Assembly: GCA_030727405.1 (NCBI GenBank)
Contig: JANRBR010000011.1
Location: 1 to 64,000 of the forward strand
DNA: 64,000 bases
Direction of reading: 5' to 3'
From: Crocinitomicaceae bacterium
GTDB lineage: Bacteria > Bacteroidota > Bacteroidia > Flavobacteriales_D > Crocinitomicaceae
Shown: positions 1 to 9,081 of the stretch, in pieces
How positions within the stretch are numbered: position 1 is the first letter of the stretch
How the letters are laid out: each line of letters opens with the position of its first letter
Notes under the pieces: model-generated
Databases searched by the model: none
Told to the model about the DNA's origin: nothing
The model's input: only the letters and a program-made list of their open reading frames with translations
Translations under genes and position numbers: made by a program

Positions 1-1121
1 ACCTTCTGTGTATAAACCGTCGAACCAACTTCTAATTGGAAGAAGTACGTTCCAGTTGGCAAATTCGTTGTAGCGATTGTTGCTTGTTGAACAGAGGATA
101 AAGATTGTGTTTTCACCATTTGTCCATTCATGTTGTACAAACGTATCGTTCCCGAAGTCACCTCATCAAAATGAACAATTAACTCATTCCCCATTGGGTT
201 GATTACATTAAATGGATTTTTAACGATTTCGTTTACTCCACTTAATTCAACCGCATCGTTTACCACAATGGTTTTCACATCCAAGGATTTCACTGAACAG
301 AATAAGGTAAATTGAAGGTTCAAGCAATTGTACGAAAACGCATTCGGAACATTGATATTCACGGTGTAATTGGTTACTATCCCGTTTGTATCGATGAAAT
401 TCCAAATGGATTGTACAGTATCATTACTCAAGTACATCGCATAATACAAGTTCGCACTAGCACAAGCATTGAAATCAAAATTACAATCCTCTAACGCTGC
501 AGTGTAAAAAGTTGTATTTGAGGGACCACAATTGGCACCGTTTACAACAAGCGTGTCACCCATCGTTGAATTCAATATTTCCAATGAATCGCAGACCGTC
601 ACATTACAACCAGCTGCATCTTGCACGAGTAAACAATAATTGTACCCCGGCAATAAATTGTTCAGGTTTTGCGTAATTGCACCATTACTCCAACTATAAA
701 AATAAGGCGGCGTTCCACCCGTAGCATTACCATTCAAGACTCCATCATTTGAGGTTGGTGTCGAACATGGTGTTTGTGTAATGGATGCATTGAAATTCGC
801 ACATGGATTCACTCCACCAGATATTAAAAATGAATAATTTATGGAATCTAATCCGCCTGTAGGATTCGTCTGTACCAAGGATATGTTATAATTACCTGGA
901 CATAAGTTTCCAATTTGATAGGTATTTGTCGCGATGATGGCTCCATTTCCATACCAAGTGATGGATGATTGAATCACACTGGATGGATTTGAAACTGCTG
1001 CCGTTCCGTCACACACATTCGGTCCACTCGCTGGAGTTGTCGTTATTTGGGCAAAAGTGAATTGAGCTAAGAACGAGATGCTCAGTCCTAAAAAAAGTGA
1101 TTTAAGTAAATTTCTTTTCAT
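1..1121 (-). CDS. T9SS type A cargo protein, 3' end outside window
   Basis: Predicted secreted protein of unknown ligand; at least 373 residues are visible and only the last few are lost at the window edge. The ATG at 1121 opens a signal peptide (MKRNLLKSLFLG, cleavage likely after TFAQ near residue 25). A middle segment around residues 118-175, with GGTPPYFYSWSNG, resembles a SprB-type repeat. The C-terminal part (NELIVHFDEV, GTIRLYNMNGQMV, TGTYFFQLEVG) is a type A T9SS sorting domain, which in this family directs export across the outer membrane and removal by the PorU sortase. Function beyond export cannot be told from the sequence. Confidence 0.85.
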   Translation of the reverse strand, partial: MKRNLLKSLFLGLSISFLAQFTFAQITTTPASGPNVCDGTAAVSNPSSVIQSSITWYGNGAIIATNTYQIGNLCPGNYNISLVQTNPTGGLDSINYSFLISGGVNPCANFNASITQTPCSTPTSNDGVLNGNATGGTPPYFYSWSNGAITQNLNNLLPGYNYCLLVQDAAGCNVTVCDSLEILNSTMGDTLVVNGANCGPSNTTFYTAALEDCNFDFNACASANLYYAMYLSNDTVQSIWNFIDTNGIVTNYTVNINVPNAFSYNCLNLQFTLFCSVKSLDVKTIVVNDAVELSGVNEIVKNPFNVINPMGNELIVHFDEVTSGTIRLYNMNGQMVKTQSLSSVQQATIATTNLPTGTYFFQLEVGSTVYTQK

Positions 1122-1189
1122 GTGTTGATTGATTATATACAAACTGAATAATTTCTATTGTCCAAACGAACAGATCATGAAGCAGTTGT

Positions 1190-2188
1190 CTAGTTCACAG
1201 AGATTAAGTGAAAGTATTTGGAGGAGGATGTGCGCAAAGGTGCATTCCAACGAAAAGCCCAATAGCACCATTTATGTATGAAACTCCTCAAGGAAAAGAT
1301 TCTTCCGATTTGCCATGTTAATTCCTTGTACTTTATTCCATTTCTAGTCTCTAGGACAATTTGCCGCGAATAATAAGAAGGTAAACTTGATAAAACAGCA
1401 TCTGGACCATCAAAAAGGAAAAGTACCTGTCGGTGTTTGGCTATGTTGTCGACGCGATGAATGATGTCCTTTTTGACACGATGCCATTGTTCTTTTTCAA
1501 TGTGACGACAAAAGCGACAAGAACTGGAACAAGGTCCTTGCTCGTTTTCTTCCGAAGAAGTTCTCATTTTAGAATTAATGGTCAATTGAATGTAATTGCT
1601 ATAAATTCCATATGCATTTATCTGCATTTTTTCAGGATTCAAGGAATCCCCTACTGTACGACCATGGTCATCATAGGCTTGGAACACATATTGCGCCATC
1701 GGATCCAAAAATGGATTGTAATGTGCAATGACTTCATAGGATCCATCCTGGAAATCCGGAAAAGCATAATTGGAATAAATATACTTTCGAGCATTGCTGC
1801 TGTCATTGACAAACAAGGGAATGCTGACCGATTCTCCCGCTCGCAATCGCTTAAAGTAAACGGAACCAATGAATGAGGTATCCATTTTCAATTCCAAAGG
1901 ATTCTCAAAAATTTTCGTGTAAAAATTGGTGGCATTATTGACCGAAAAGACCTGAAGCTGAAGGATTCTCTGTCCTTTGTTCTGACTTCCGGGAATAATC
2001 ATACTCAAATCGCGATCCGTTTGATTCGTAAATTTCACCTCGAACTGAATAATTTCGCGGTTTTGATGTACCGATTTCTTTAAAATCAGTTCCATCGCCA
2101 ATTCAGGCATGCGTAAATCTGCATGGCTCATCCCAGAAAGAAAGATGCTCACGAGTAACGCAAGAAATTTAGTCCCAGCCAATTTCAT
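1190..2188 (-). CDS. exported protein of unknown function
   Basis: I do not recognise a family. The 332-residue product starts with a clear signal peptide (MKLAGTKFLALLVSIFLSG, cleavage near SHA-D at residue 23), so it is exported. Residues about 25-205 look like a beta-rich domain (ELILKKSVHQNREIIQFEVKF). A cysteine cluster CSSSCRFC follows near residue 220 and could bind metal. The last 40 residues are rich in W, F, R and S and read less naturally; another frame offers a different tail, so the 3' end may be wrong or frameshifted. The start lies 20 bp inside the end of the MORN-like gene upstream, implying co-transcription. Confidence 0.6.
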   Translation of the reverse strand: MKLAGTKFLALLVSIFLSGMSHADLRMPELAMELILKKSVHQNREIIQFEVKFTNQTDRDLSMIIPGSQNKGQRILQLQVFSVNNATNFYTKIFENPLELKMDTSFIGSVYFKRLRAGESVSIPLFVNDSSNARKYIYSNYAFPDFQDGSYEVIAHYNPFLDPMAQYVFQAYDDHGRTVGDSLNPEKMQINAYGIYSNYIQLTINSKMRTSSEENEQGPCSSSCRFCRHIEKEQWHRVKKDIIHRVDNIAKHRQVLFLFDGPDAVLSSLPSYYSRQIVLETRNGIKYKELTWQIGRIFSLRSFIHKWCYWAFRWNAPLRTSSSKYFHLISVN

Positions 2189-4448
2189 GGATCATGTTTG
2201 GATTTTCTTTTAATAACTCTTCATTCGTATACAGTTGGTTTTCTATTTCAACTTCTCCATCGGAATAAATCAAAAGCGAAACGGAACCAAATGGTATGAC
2301 CATCGATGCCCGATAAAGACAGGCATTGACGCGTGAAATATTCAGCGTGTTGCGACGATTGATGCGTTTAAAGTCGAAATCAATTTCTTGATTACGAGGA
2401 CTTCCCTTTGTGAATGACAATTCCATCCAACTCTGGCAATTCGGGAAATACTTAGATAACAGTTGATGAGAATACAAACCATCTAATGTTACCACTGCTT
2501 CATAGATCCCATTTTCCAATTTCCATTTAGGCAAGATCCAATTTAACTTCGCAAAAGCTTGAATGATTTCTTTCACGCGGTAATTGTTTGTGTCTCCCTG
2601 AATTAATCCTGGAAAAACCGCTTCTGGAAGTCTTAAAGTCAATTGTTGCTCCCCTACATCCGTACTTGTAAAAGTAAAATGCGAAACGGGATTACAATCA
2701 ATCGCATACGAGTACCATTGAGCCAAAGAATCGATTTGATCTTGCGTGTAATGTTCAAAATGACTACGTAAAATTTGTTGATGCACTAGTCCGTATACAT
2801 TGGATCGTTCATCTCCTAACAAAATGGATAATTTTCGTTTTTGGTTGATGTCTGTTTTCGCTTGAATTGGACAGCCATGATCGTATTCCTGAGAGAAGAT
2901 CAATTCTTGTTTGTTGTTGTATCGACGACAAACGCCATTTCGGAGTCCGTTTGCATAGGAATAGGAAACGAATACATTCCCCAAACTATCTAATTCTTGG
3001 TAGGATCCTTCTAGTTTTCCATCCACGGTATGACGCGCACGGATTTTGATGCCATTCGAAGCGTATAATTCTTCGTAACGATCGGTCTTTTTATGAGGAA
3101 TCAAGGTTTTAAGTCCGTTCTCCATCTTGACCTCCTCGTTTTGTTGAAATTCTTTTTGAATGACTAGACTTTTAAAATTCCCATTCGAATAGTATCGATT
3201 TTGCAAATAGGAAGTCAAATTCGTTTCTTGCTCGATTTCTACCTCCAATGCAAGAAAGCCATTTTCAAACCATTCTTTCTGAATCTTTCTAGTTGTTTTC
3301 TCTTTCGTTGTTTCCTCGAAGTGAATCATCGACATCTGACCATTCGAGAAATACGCCACATAAGTAGTATCGGCATTCGGTAAGTGGTTCAGAATGGATT
3401 TTATTTTCCCATCAGGGTAACGCTCGATTTCGATGTCTTTTTTGTAATTATTGTCCGTTATCGATGTTTCATAGAGAAGGATGCCATCGTCGTTCCATTT
3501 TTTCATGTAACCATTTCCTTCTTTGTCTAAAACAAGGTCTAAAAGCAACTTCCCCTGTTCGTTCCATTCCTTTTTTGTTGGCTGAAAGGGATGATTGGAG
3601 GTCACGTCGTAAAAATGTTCTGTTTGCAATTGACCATTATCGAACCAAGTACGGTAATACCCTTGAATGATATTATCCTTGTAGGTTAATTCCACATTTT
3701 TCATTCCAAGGTAATTATACCCTACCCAACTCCCATCTGGATTCCCATCTTTGTAGCGACCTTTCGTTTTCACTTTCCCATTTTCATGGTATTCCGTAAA
3801 GGGTCCATCTTTGGAAGAATCACGAGAAAATTCGCTTAAAATTAATTTATGGTGAAATTTACTGATGAGCACTCCTTCGTTTGAATAATTTTCTTCCTCT
3901 CCAAATTGAACTTGTAGCGAAGTATATCCATCATCATCAACCGTATGTGGCGGATGGTTTTTGATTTCGTATTCATTGATTTCACTTAAGCGTACAAAAG
4001 CAAAGGATTGTACAAATCGTTTTTTTCCATTCAGATGGAAATCTGTTTGCTTCATGCAACGGCGACAAGATTCATCCAAGTAATACAAGCAATGCATGGC
4101 TGGCTGACCATTTTCCCAATAGGAATTAAGTTCGGCAAGCACCCCGTCCGCACGCCAAGAGGGATATGTTTTTAAAATAATCCTTGGTTTTCCGTCTTGA
4201 AAATTTGCTTCTTCAGAAATCAAACGTCCATGCCGAAATTCACGTCGCTCGTAAAGCACGCCTTGAATGAACGACTCGCATTTTCCTTCCAATGGGGTTT
4301 TGTAATCGCCTTCGAAATAAGTAGAAAAGACGTAATTAGTGCCTTTACGGATGTGTGTTTGAAAGGTGCAATTATCTTGTCCATACATCCCTTGAATCGT
4401 TCCAAAAAACGACAATATCAATTGAATGGAAATGGAAAAATGCTTCAT
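2169..4448 (-). CDS. exported MORN/YwqK-like repeat protein
   Basis: Long exported protein (759 residues) built mainly of short repeats of the MORN/YwqK type, such as ENGKVKTKGRYKDG, FDNGQLQTEHFYD and YPDGKIKS, across about residues 50-540. Such repeats form beta-hairpin ribbons. Databases often label these proteins YwqK-family antitoxins, but no toxin gene is nearby. The C-terminal 220 residues lack repeats and resemble no family I know. I place the start at the ATG at 4448 because a normal signal peptide follows directly (MKHFSISIQLILSFFG, ending MYGQ); an ATG 36 bp upstream at 4484 would add 12 residues before it. A shorter paralogue is at 33128-34096. Confidence 0.75.
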   Translation of the reverse strand: MKHFSISIQLILSFFGTIQGMYGQDNCTFQTHIRKGTNYVFSTYFEGDYKTPLEGKCESFIQGVLYERREFRHGRLISEEANFQDGKPRIILKTYPSWRADGVLAELNSYWENGQPAMHCLYYLDESCRRCMKQTDFHLNGKKRFVQSFAFVRLSEINEYEIKNHPPHTVDDDGYTSLQVQFGEEENYSNEGVLISKFHHKLILSEFSRDSSKDGPFTEYHENGKVKTKGRYKDGNPDGSWVGYNYLGMKNVELTYKDNIIQGYYRTWFDNGQLQTEHFYDVTSNHPFQPTKKEWNEQGKLLLDLVLDKEGNGYMKKWNDDGILLYETSITDNNYKKDIEIERYPDGKIKSILNHLPNADTTYVAYFSNGQMSMIHFEETTKEKTTRKIQKEWFENGFLALEVEIEQETNLTSYLQNRYYSNGNFKSLVIQKEFQQNEEVKMENGLKTLIPHKKTDRYEELYASNGIKIRARHTVDGKLEGSYQELDSLGNVFVSYSYANGLRNGVCRRYNNKQELIFSQEYDHGCPIQAKTDINQKRKLSILLGDERSNVYGLVHQQILRSHFEHYTQDQIDSLAQWYSYAIDCNPVSHFTFTSTDVGEQQLTLRLPEAVFPGLIQGDTNNYRVKEIIQAFAKLNWILPKWKLENGIYEAVVTLDGLYSHQLLSKYFPNCQSWMELSFTKGSPRNQEIDFDFKRINRRNTLNISRVNACLYRASMVIPFGSVSLLIYSDGEVEIENQLYTNEELLKENPNMIHEIGWD

Positions 4449-4522
4449 GAACTTCAAGTACAACACAAACTTAAGAAAGTTCAAGCAATGTGAACCATAA
4501 TAAGAAACTTACTGCGGGAAAC

Positions 4523-5116
4523 TTACTTCTCTCCGATCACTTGAATAACAGCAGCATTGCCAAAGTGAAATTCACCTTCATGTACTTCTCGAATTGTTTG
4601 ATTTATTTTCAATGAATGGAACGTGCTCAAGTCAGACCTTAATTCTTCTTCAGAATACAGCAAAGTTGTTGTCATAGGTCCACCCGTCTTATAATTCACC
4701 TGATCCTTGTGATAGGATTCCATCACCAATTTCCCTCCGTCTTTCAAAGCTTTGAATAATTGTCCGTGTACTTTTTTACGCAAGTCTTCTGGAAAATGGC
4801 CAAAAATAATTACGATGGCATCCCACGTATTTTCTTTGAATTCGAATTCATTCAAGTCCGCACAAATGGGATGAATCTGCACGCCCTTGATTTCTGCCAA
4901 TTGCGCCATTTTACGCACACCTTCTTCCGAGTAATCGACACAAGTTACATCGTGTCCTTGCTCAGCCAAAAAAACGCCGTTTCGACCTTCCCCCTCTGCT
5001 AGACATAAAATCTTTGAGCCTAGCGGAAACGTTTGTTCTTGCAAAAAATCATTTGCCTCCATTCCATAAGCAAAGACTTGTTCTTTGTATCGTTCATTCC
5101 AAAATTCTACTTGCAT
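4523..5116 (-). CDS. class I SAM-dependent methyltransferase (TehB-like)
   Basis: A 197-residue cytoplasmic methyltransferase with a Rossmann fold. Motif I is LAEGEGRNGVFLA near residues 38-50, followed by an acidic strand end (VTCVDYSEEG) that should bind the SAM ribose, and WDAIVIIFGHFP as the motif IV region. The N-terminus FWNERYKEQVFAYG is typical of TehB/thiopurine-type small-molecule methyltransferases. The substrate is unknown. The start lies one base after the stop of the exported Kelch-like gene, so it is probably the last gene of the run that begins with the persulfide-type hydrolase at 8940. Confidence 0.85.
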   Translation of the reverse strand: MQVEFWNERYKEQVFAYGMEANDFLQEQTFPLGSKILCLAEGEGRNGVFLAEQGHDVTCVDYSEEGVRKMAQLAEIKGVQIHPICADLNEFEFKENTWDAIVIIFGHFPEDLRKKVHGQLFKALKDGGKLVMESYHKDQVNYKTGGPMTTTLLYSEEELRSDLSTFHSLKINQTIREVHEGEFHFGNAAVIQVIGEK

Positions 5117-5117
5117 G

Positions 5118-6719
5118 TTACTGAATGTTTAGTTTGACAATTCGTGTGAATTTATCATCAAAAATAAAATTAAAAAAATAGGTTCCTTTCGCTAATGGAG
5201 CGTCGTCATTGTATCGAAATTGTTTGACCCCCGTCTTTTGTTTATCGTAATATTTTTCCATGACTAATTTACCTTCGGCATTGGTAATAAAAAGCTCCAC
5301 TCCTGCTTTGTATGGACAGTTAAATTTCATGTCCATTTCTCCATTCGACGGATTAGGAAATACTTCTACTGAAAATAAATTTTCATTGGCCAAAATGGGC
5401 AATTTTCCCGTTTCGGATCGAACTAACCACACTTCATACATGGTAGCTTGCGCGGAGGTAACTCCGGTGTTGTTCACCGTAAATGGATTTGCTTCCATGC
5501 TTTTAATGCCTCCAACAATGAATCCAATTCGAGCGGAATCTCCGGTAATTTGGGAAAGATCAATGATTTCATTCCCTAAATCAGGTATGGCTGAATCCAA
5601 GAAAAATTTCGCGGAAGAACCTGTTAAGGCTGGCATTTCTACAGGAAAAACAGACTCCTCAAATTGACCATTTTGTGTCATGGACAAACGACTGATGGTT
5701 TTTACAAAAGGGACATTCGCATCGCTCGTCAATACGCCATTTTGGTATTGGTATTGGCTTATTCCTCCAAAAAAGACGTGATGCATTTGCTGCGATGCAG
5801 CATCAAAAAAAGAAGCTTTTGCAGAATGGTAATGACTTAGGTACTGATTGAAATCAGTACGCGGGAGGTAGTTGTTTGCATGGATTTCAACCGGATACAA
5901 AAAAGGCAAATCGGCATTTATTTGAAAGACCCCAGCTGAAATCAGGTACCCGAATTCGTTGTTCGGATAAATCATTGGCAATAAATTGTAGTCACGGCGA
6001 TGCAAATGCACTTGATCAATCAATTCGGAGTAATTCGTTACTTCAAGCGTTCCATTGTTTTGATGAACATTAAACTTTCGAATCGAACTAGCATAGGTCT
6101 GGGTAAAGGTTGGTCCACCCATTGGATTATACCTTCCATCAAATCGATGTCCACCAATTAAATAAAAACTTGAATCAATTACTCCTAAGTTACCACCAGT
6201 CAGAGCAAAACGATTGTCTGTTATTTGAATGAAGTTGGGTGAAATGTCCGATCCGTTCACAATGGAATTAATCAATCCGGATACATTCACTTCCGTTAAA
6301 TATGGAAAGGTGATGTGGTCATTGGCTGTTGGACTAAATCCATATCCACCTGAAATGTAAAGCTTATCCCCCACTTGCACTTCGTTCATATTTGTGGATT
6401 GCAGTTGTTCTTTTAATCCGTTTGGAAGCACATTGACAGACGCGTACCAATATTGACTGTTTGCTTTATCCAATACATAAATTAGGTCATTGTTATTGGA
6501 GGCAGGAAAAGCATTGAAAGGTTGACGCGCATGAATCCCATCTTTTCTCCCACCGATGATGATCCACTTCCCATCAAGTTCGGCGCTTGCAAATGAATGC
6601 AAACCAGGTAAATCCAACAAGGTAGTGGGAACCAACTTGAGCTCAAATGGAAATTGGGTTAATTGAGCAAAAACTTGAAAACTCAGCAAGCTTATGGAAA
6701 CATAAATAATTTTGAACAT
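5118..6719 (-). CDS. exported Kelch-like T9SS type A protein
   Basis: 533-residue exported protein. Signal peptide at residues 1-18 (MFKIIYVSISLLSFQVFAQ). The body up to about residue 440 shows Kelch-type blades with glycine pairs (WIIIGGRKDG, KLYISGGYG, FYLIGGHRFDG, IGFIVGGIKS), consistent with a beta-propeller. The last 85 residues (FSVEVFPNPSNGEMDMKF, then GTYFFNFIFDD) are a type A T9SS sorting domain. It sits 10 bp after the TSUP permease gene and one base before the methyltransferase gene, so it is likely transcribed with the sulfur genes upstream. Its ligand is unknown. Confidence 0.85.
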   Translation of the reverse strand: MFKIIYVSISLLSFQVFAQLTQFPFELKLVPTTLLDLPGLHSFASAELDGKWIIIGGRKDGIHARQPFNAFPASNNNDLIYVLDKANSQYWYASVNVLPNGLKEQLQSTNMNEVQVGDKLYISGGYGFSPTANDHITFPYLTEVNVSGLINSIVNGSDISPNFIQITDNRFALTGGNLGVIDSSFYLIGGHRFDGRYNPMGGPTFTQTYASSIRKFNVHQNNGTLEVTNYSELIDQVHLHRRDYNLLPMIYPNNEFGYLISAGVFQINADLPFLYPVEIHANNYLPRTDFNQYLSHYHSAKASFFDAASQQMHHVFFGGISQYQYQNGVLTSDANVPFVKTISRLSMTQNGQFEESVFPVEMPALTGSSAKFFLDSAIPDLGNEIIDLSQITGDSARIGFIVGGIKSMEANPFTVNNTGVTSAQATMYEVWLVRSETGKLPILANENLFSVEVFPNPSNGEMDMKFNCPYKAGVELFITNAEGKLVMEKYYDKQKTGVKQFRYNDDAPLAKGTYFFNFIFDDKFTRIVKLNIQ

Positions 6720-6729
6720 ATCGTATATT

Positions 6730-7527
6730 TTAAAATATAACTTCTTTCATTAGAATAAAAAGCCCCATCAACAGAACGAACCAAGCAAATCCTTTTCTCA
6801 GAAAGTCAGTTTCTAAGCGTTTAGCAAGTTGTCCACCAAATAGGATTCCTGCAATTGAAAGCATTGTGATTAGCCCTAAGAATGACCAATCCATTTTACT
6901 TCCTTGCGTCATAAGATCACCCGTAAATCCAACAAGCGAATTCACTGAAATAATGAGTAAGGAAGTACCGATGGCGATTTTCATAGGTGATTTACGAAAC
7001 ATCACCAAGGCTGGAACGATGAGGAATCCACCACCTACTCCAACAAAACCTGTCAATACACCAACGATAAGCCCTTGTCCAATTAAGGGGAAATAAGATT
7101 GATTTTGCACACCCGAAACGCTTGCATCCTGCGATTTAGGCCGCATCATACGGAAAGCGGAAAACAGCATTAAAAGAGAGAAAAACACCATCATTGCGGT
7201 CGATTTTTCCAGGACCAGTGATTCTGTAATATGAATTTGATCCGGAATAAGGGGAAGTACCCATTTACGTGTAATGAAAACGGACAACAAGGAAGGCAAG
7301 CCAAAAACCAACGCTGTTTGAAAATCAACTTCTTGCTGTTTGAATTTAGACACGACACCGATTAGGCTCGTACTTCCAACGATAAACAAAGAATAGGCTG
7401 TTCCAAGTGCGGGATGAATGTGAAACAAATAAACTAAAACGGGCACGGTAAGTATGGAACCACCGCCGCCAATTAAACCCAATATTAGTCCAATGAGAAC
7501 CGCTGAAACATATCCAATGAACTCCAC
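6730..7527 (-). CDS. TSUP (TauE/SafE) family permease, probable sulfite/sulfur-anion exporter
   Basis: 265-residue inner-membrane protein of the TauE/SafE (TSUP) family. The two half-repeats are visible as glycine-rich membrane motifs, GLIGGGGSILTVP near residue 17 and GFVGVGGGFLIVPAL near residue 160, separated by a polar linker. The start is a GTG placed directly after the TAA of the upstream hydrolase gene, a head-to-tail junction with no spacer. The pairing with an MBL/rhodanese protein suggests export of a sulfur oxidation product such as sulfite; that is inferred from context. A second TSUP gene is at 34093-34860. Confidence 0.9.
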   Translation of the reverse strand: MEFIGYVSAVLIGLILGLIGGGGSILTVPVLVYLFHIHPALGTAYSLFIVGSTSLIGVVSKFKQQEVDFQTALVFGLPSLLSVFITRKWVLPLIPDQIHITESLVLEKSTAMMVFFSLLMLFSAFRMMRPKSQDASVSGVQNQSYFPLIGQGLIVGVLTGFVGVGGGFLIVPALVMFRKSPMKIAIGTSLLIISVNSLVGFTGDLMTQGSKMDWSFLGLITMLSIAGILFGGQLAKRLETDFLRKGFAWFVLLMGLFILMKEVIF

Positions 7528-8940
7528 TTATTTCAACACTTTACTCTGGCAAACAAAATCAGTTGTTGGAACCGTTGTTTTCGCAATGGCAGCATAACCA
7601 CCTTCCACTTCAGAAAAATTTCGATAACCTCTCGCCTGCAAAATACTTGCAGCAATCATGCTTCGATATCCTCCTTGACAATGCAAAAAGAAATGCTCAT
7701 TTGGATTGATGTCTTTGGTCCATTCGTTGATATACGCTAACGGCTTGCTGTAAGACTCTGAAACATGCTCAGCCGCATACTCGCCTTCTTTGCGCACATC
7801 GATGACCAATGATTTATTTAATTCAAATTGTTCTGCAAAAGTCTGTGGAGAAATGCGTTTCACTTGATCGATTTCCTTTCCAGCTTGCTTCCACGACTCG
7901 AATCCACCTGCTAAATATCCTACAACATGGTCAAATCCAACTCGGCTCAAGCGTGTAATGACTTCTTCTTCCATTCCTGCATCCGTAACCAATAAGATTT
8001 CCTGCTTCACATCACCGATTAGTGCTCCAACCCAAGGTGCAAAATCACCTTTTATGCCAATATTTACCGCATTTGGAATGTATCCTTCAGAGAATGATCC
8101 AGGTGTACGCGTATCCAAAATCAATGCACTTGTTGAATCAGCTAAAAGTTCGAATGCATCGGGAGTCAATGGATTCAATGCTCTTGCTTTCACCTCATCA
8201 AAACTTGCATATCCTCCTTTATTCATGGCAACATTGAATCCAAAATACGCTGGAGGTGGCAACAATCCGTCAGTTACCGCTGCAATAAATGCTTCTTTGC
8301 TTGGTTGATTCAAAGCATAGTTCATTTTTTTCTGATTACCCAAACTATCCACCGTTTCTTTCATCATGTTCTTTCCGCATGCAGAACCTGCACCATGCGC
8401 AGGATAAACAGTTACCTCATCCGATAAAGGCATGATCTTATTCGTTAAACTTTCGTATAAAAGTCCAGCCAATTGATCTTGGGTCATGTCTGCTGCTTTT
8501 TGAGCCAAATCTGGTCGACCTACATCCCCTAGGAACAAGGTATCACCAGAGAATAAAGCATGATCATTGCCTTCCTCATCGATGAGTAAGTAACAAGAAC
8601 TTTCCATGGTGTGTCCAGGAGTATGCAAAACTTTTATTTTGATCGCACCAAGCTCAAACACTTGATCATCTTCCGCAATCAGGGCATCAAATCCTGGTGC
8701 AGCTGTCGGACCAAAAACAATTTTCGCGCCTGTATGCTTACTTAAATCTATATGTCCAGAAACAAAATCTGCATGAAAATGCGTTTCGAAAATATATTTC
8801 AATGTAACGCCGTCCTCTTTTAATCGTGCTAAATAAGGATCAATTTCTCTCAATGGATCGATGATGATTGCTTCCTTTCCACTTACCACATAATAGGCTC
8901 CTTGAGCCAAACATCCAGTATAAATTTGTTCGATTTTCAT
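7528..8940 (-). CDS. MBL-fold hydrolase with two rhodanese domains (persulfide dioxygenase-like)
   Basis: 470-residue cytoplasmic protein. Residues 1-245 form a metallo-beta-lactamase domain with the metal motif HFHADFVSGH near residue 54, and LHTPGHTMES and FSGDTLFLGDVGRPDL further on, as in the ETHE1 persulfide dioxygenase and glyoxalase II group. Two rhodanese domains follow, about 260-365 and 370-470. The first has VTDAGMEEEV where the active-site loop should be and lacks cysteine; the second keeps HCQGGYRS. I chose the ATG at 8940 (MKIEQIYTGCLAQG); an ATG at 8946 and a TTG at 8949 are also in frame. Likely role: oxidation or transfer of persulfide sulfur. First gene of a run reaching 4523. 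Confidence 0.88.
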   Translation of the reverse strand: MKIEQIYTGCLAQGAYYVVSGKEAIIIDPLREIDPYLARLKEDGVTLKYIFETHFHADFVSGHIDLSKHTGAKIVFGPTAAPGFDALIAEDDQVFELGAIKIKVLHTPGHTMESSCYLLIDEEGNDHALFSGDTLFLGDVGRPDLAQKAADMTQDQLAGLLYESLTNKIMPLSDEVTVYPAHGAGSACGKNMMKETVDSLGNQKKMNYALNQPSKEAFIAAVTDGLLPPPAYFGFNVAMNKGGYASFDEVKARALNPLTPDAFELLADSTSALILDTRTPGSFSEGYIPNAVNIGIKGDFAPWVGALIGDVKQEILLVTDAGMEEEVITRLSRVGFDHVVGYLAGGFESWKQAGKEIDQVKRISPQTFAEQFELNKSLVIDVRKEGEYAAEHVSESYSKPLAYINEWTKDINPNEHFFLHCQGGYRSMIAASILQARGYRNFSEVEGGYAAIAKTTVPTTDFVCQSKVLK

Positions 8941-8962
8941 ATGCATCAATTTTATAACAGTA

Positions 8963-8989
8963 CAAATATAAAGTAGCTTATTGATTCAA
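8963..8989 (-). promoter_or_regulatory. candidate promoter of the MBL/rhodanese operon
   Basis: Read on the minus strand, TATATTTG (8970-8963) fits the Bacteroidota -7 box TAnnTTTG. A TTG at 8989-8987 lies 16 nt upstream, slightly shorter than usual. It is 22 bp before the chosen ATG at 8940. Confidence 0.4.
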
Positions 8990-9035
8990 AAAGTGATATA
9001 TGTCACAAATCTCCAAACTTCCCGAAACAAAACAA

Positions 9036-9060
9036 AAAAAGACACCCAAGGATGTCTTTC
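9036..9060 (-). terminator. intrinsic terminator after the chalcone-isomerase-like gene
   Basis: Stem AAAGACA (9038-9044) pairs with TGTCTTT (9053-9059). On the minus strand the hairpin runs into a T-rich tract (9031-9037). It lies just downstream of the stop at 9082. Confidence 0.7.
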
Positions 9061-9081
9061 TTCAATAGCTTATAAATCAAT

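Noticed and set aside
2169-4448. Toxin-antitoxin system of YwqK type
   Set aside because: The protein is exported and repeat-built and no toxin-like gene is beside it.
4220-4493. Small open frames overlapping the 5' end of the long MORN-like gene
   Set aside because: They overlap a well-supported coding frame and show no signals of their own.
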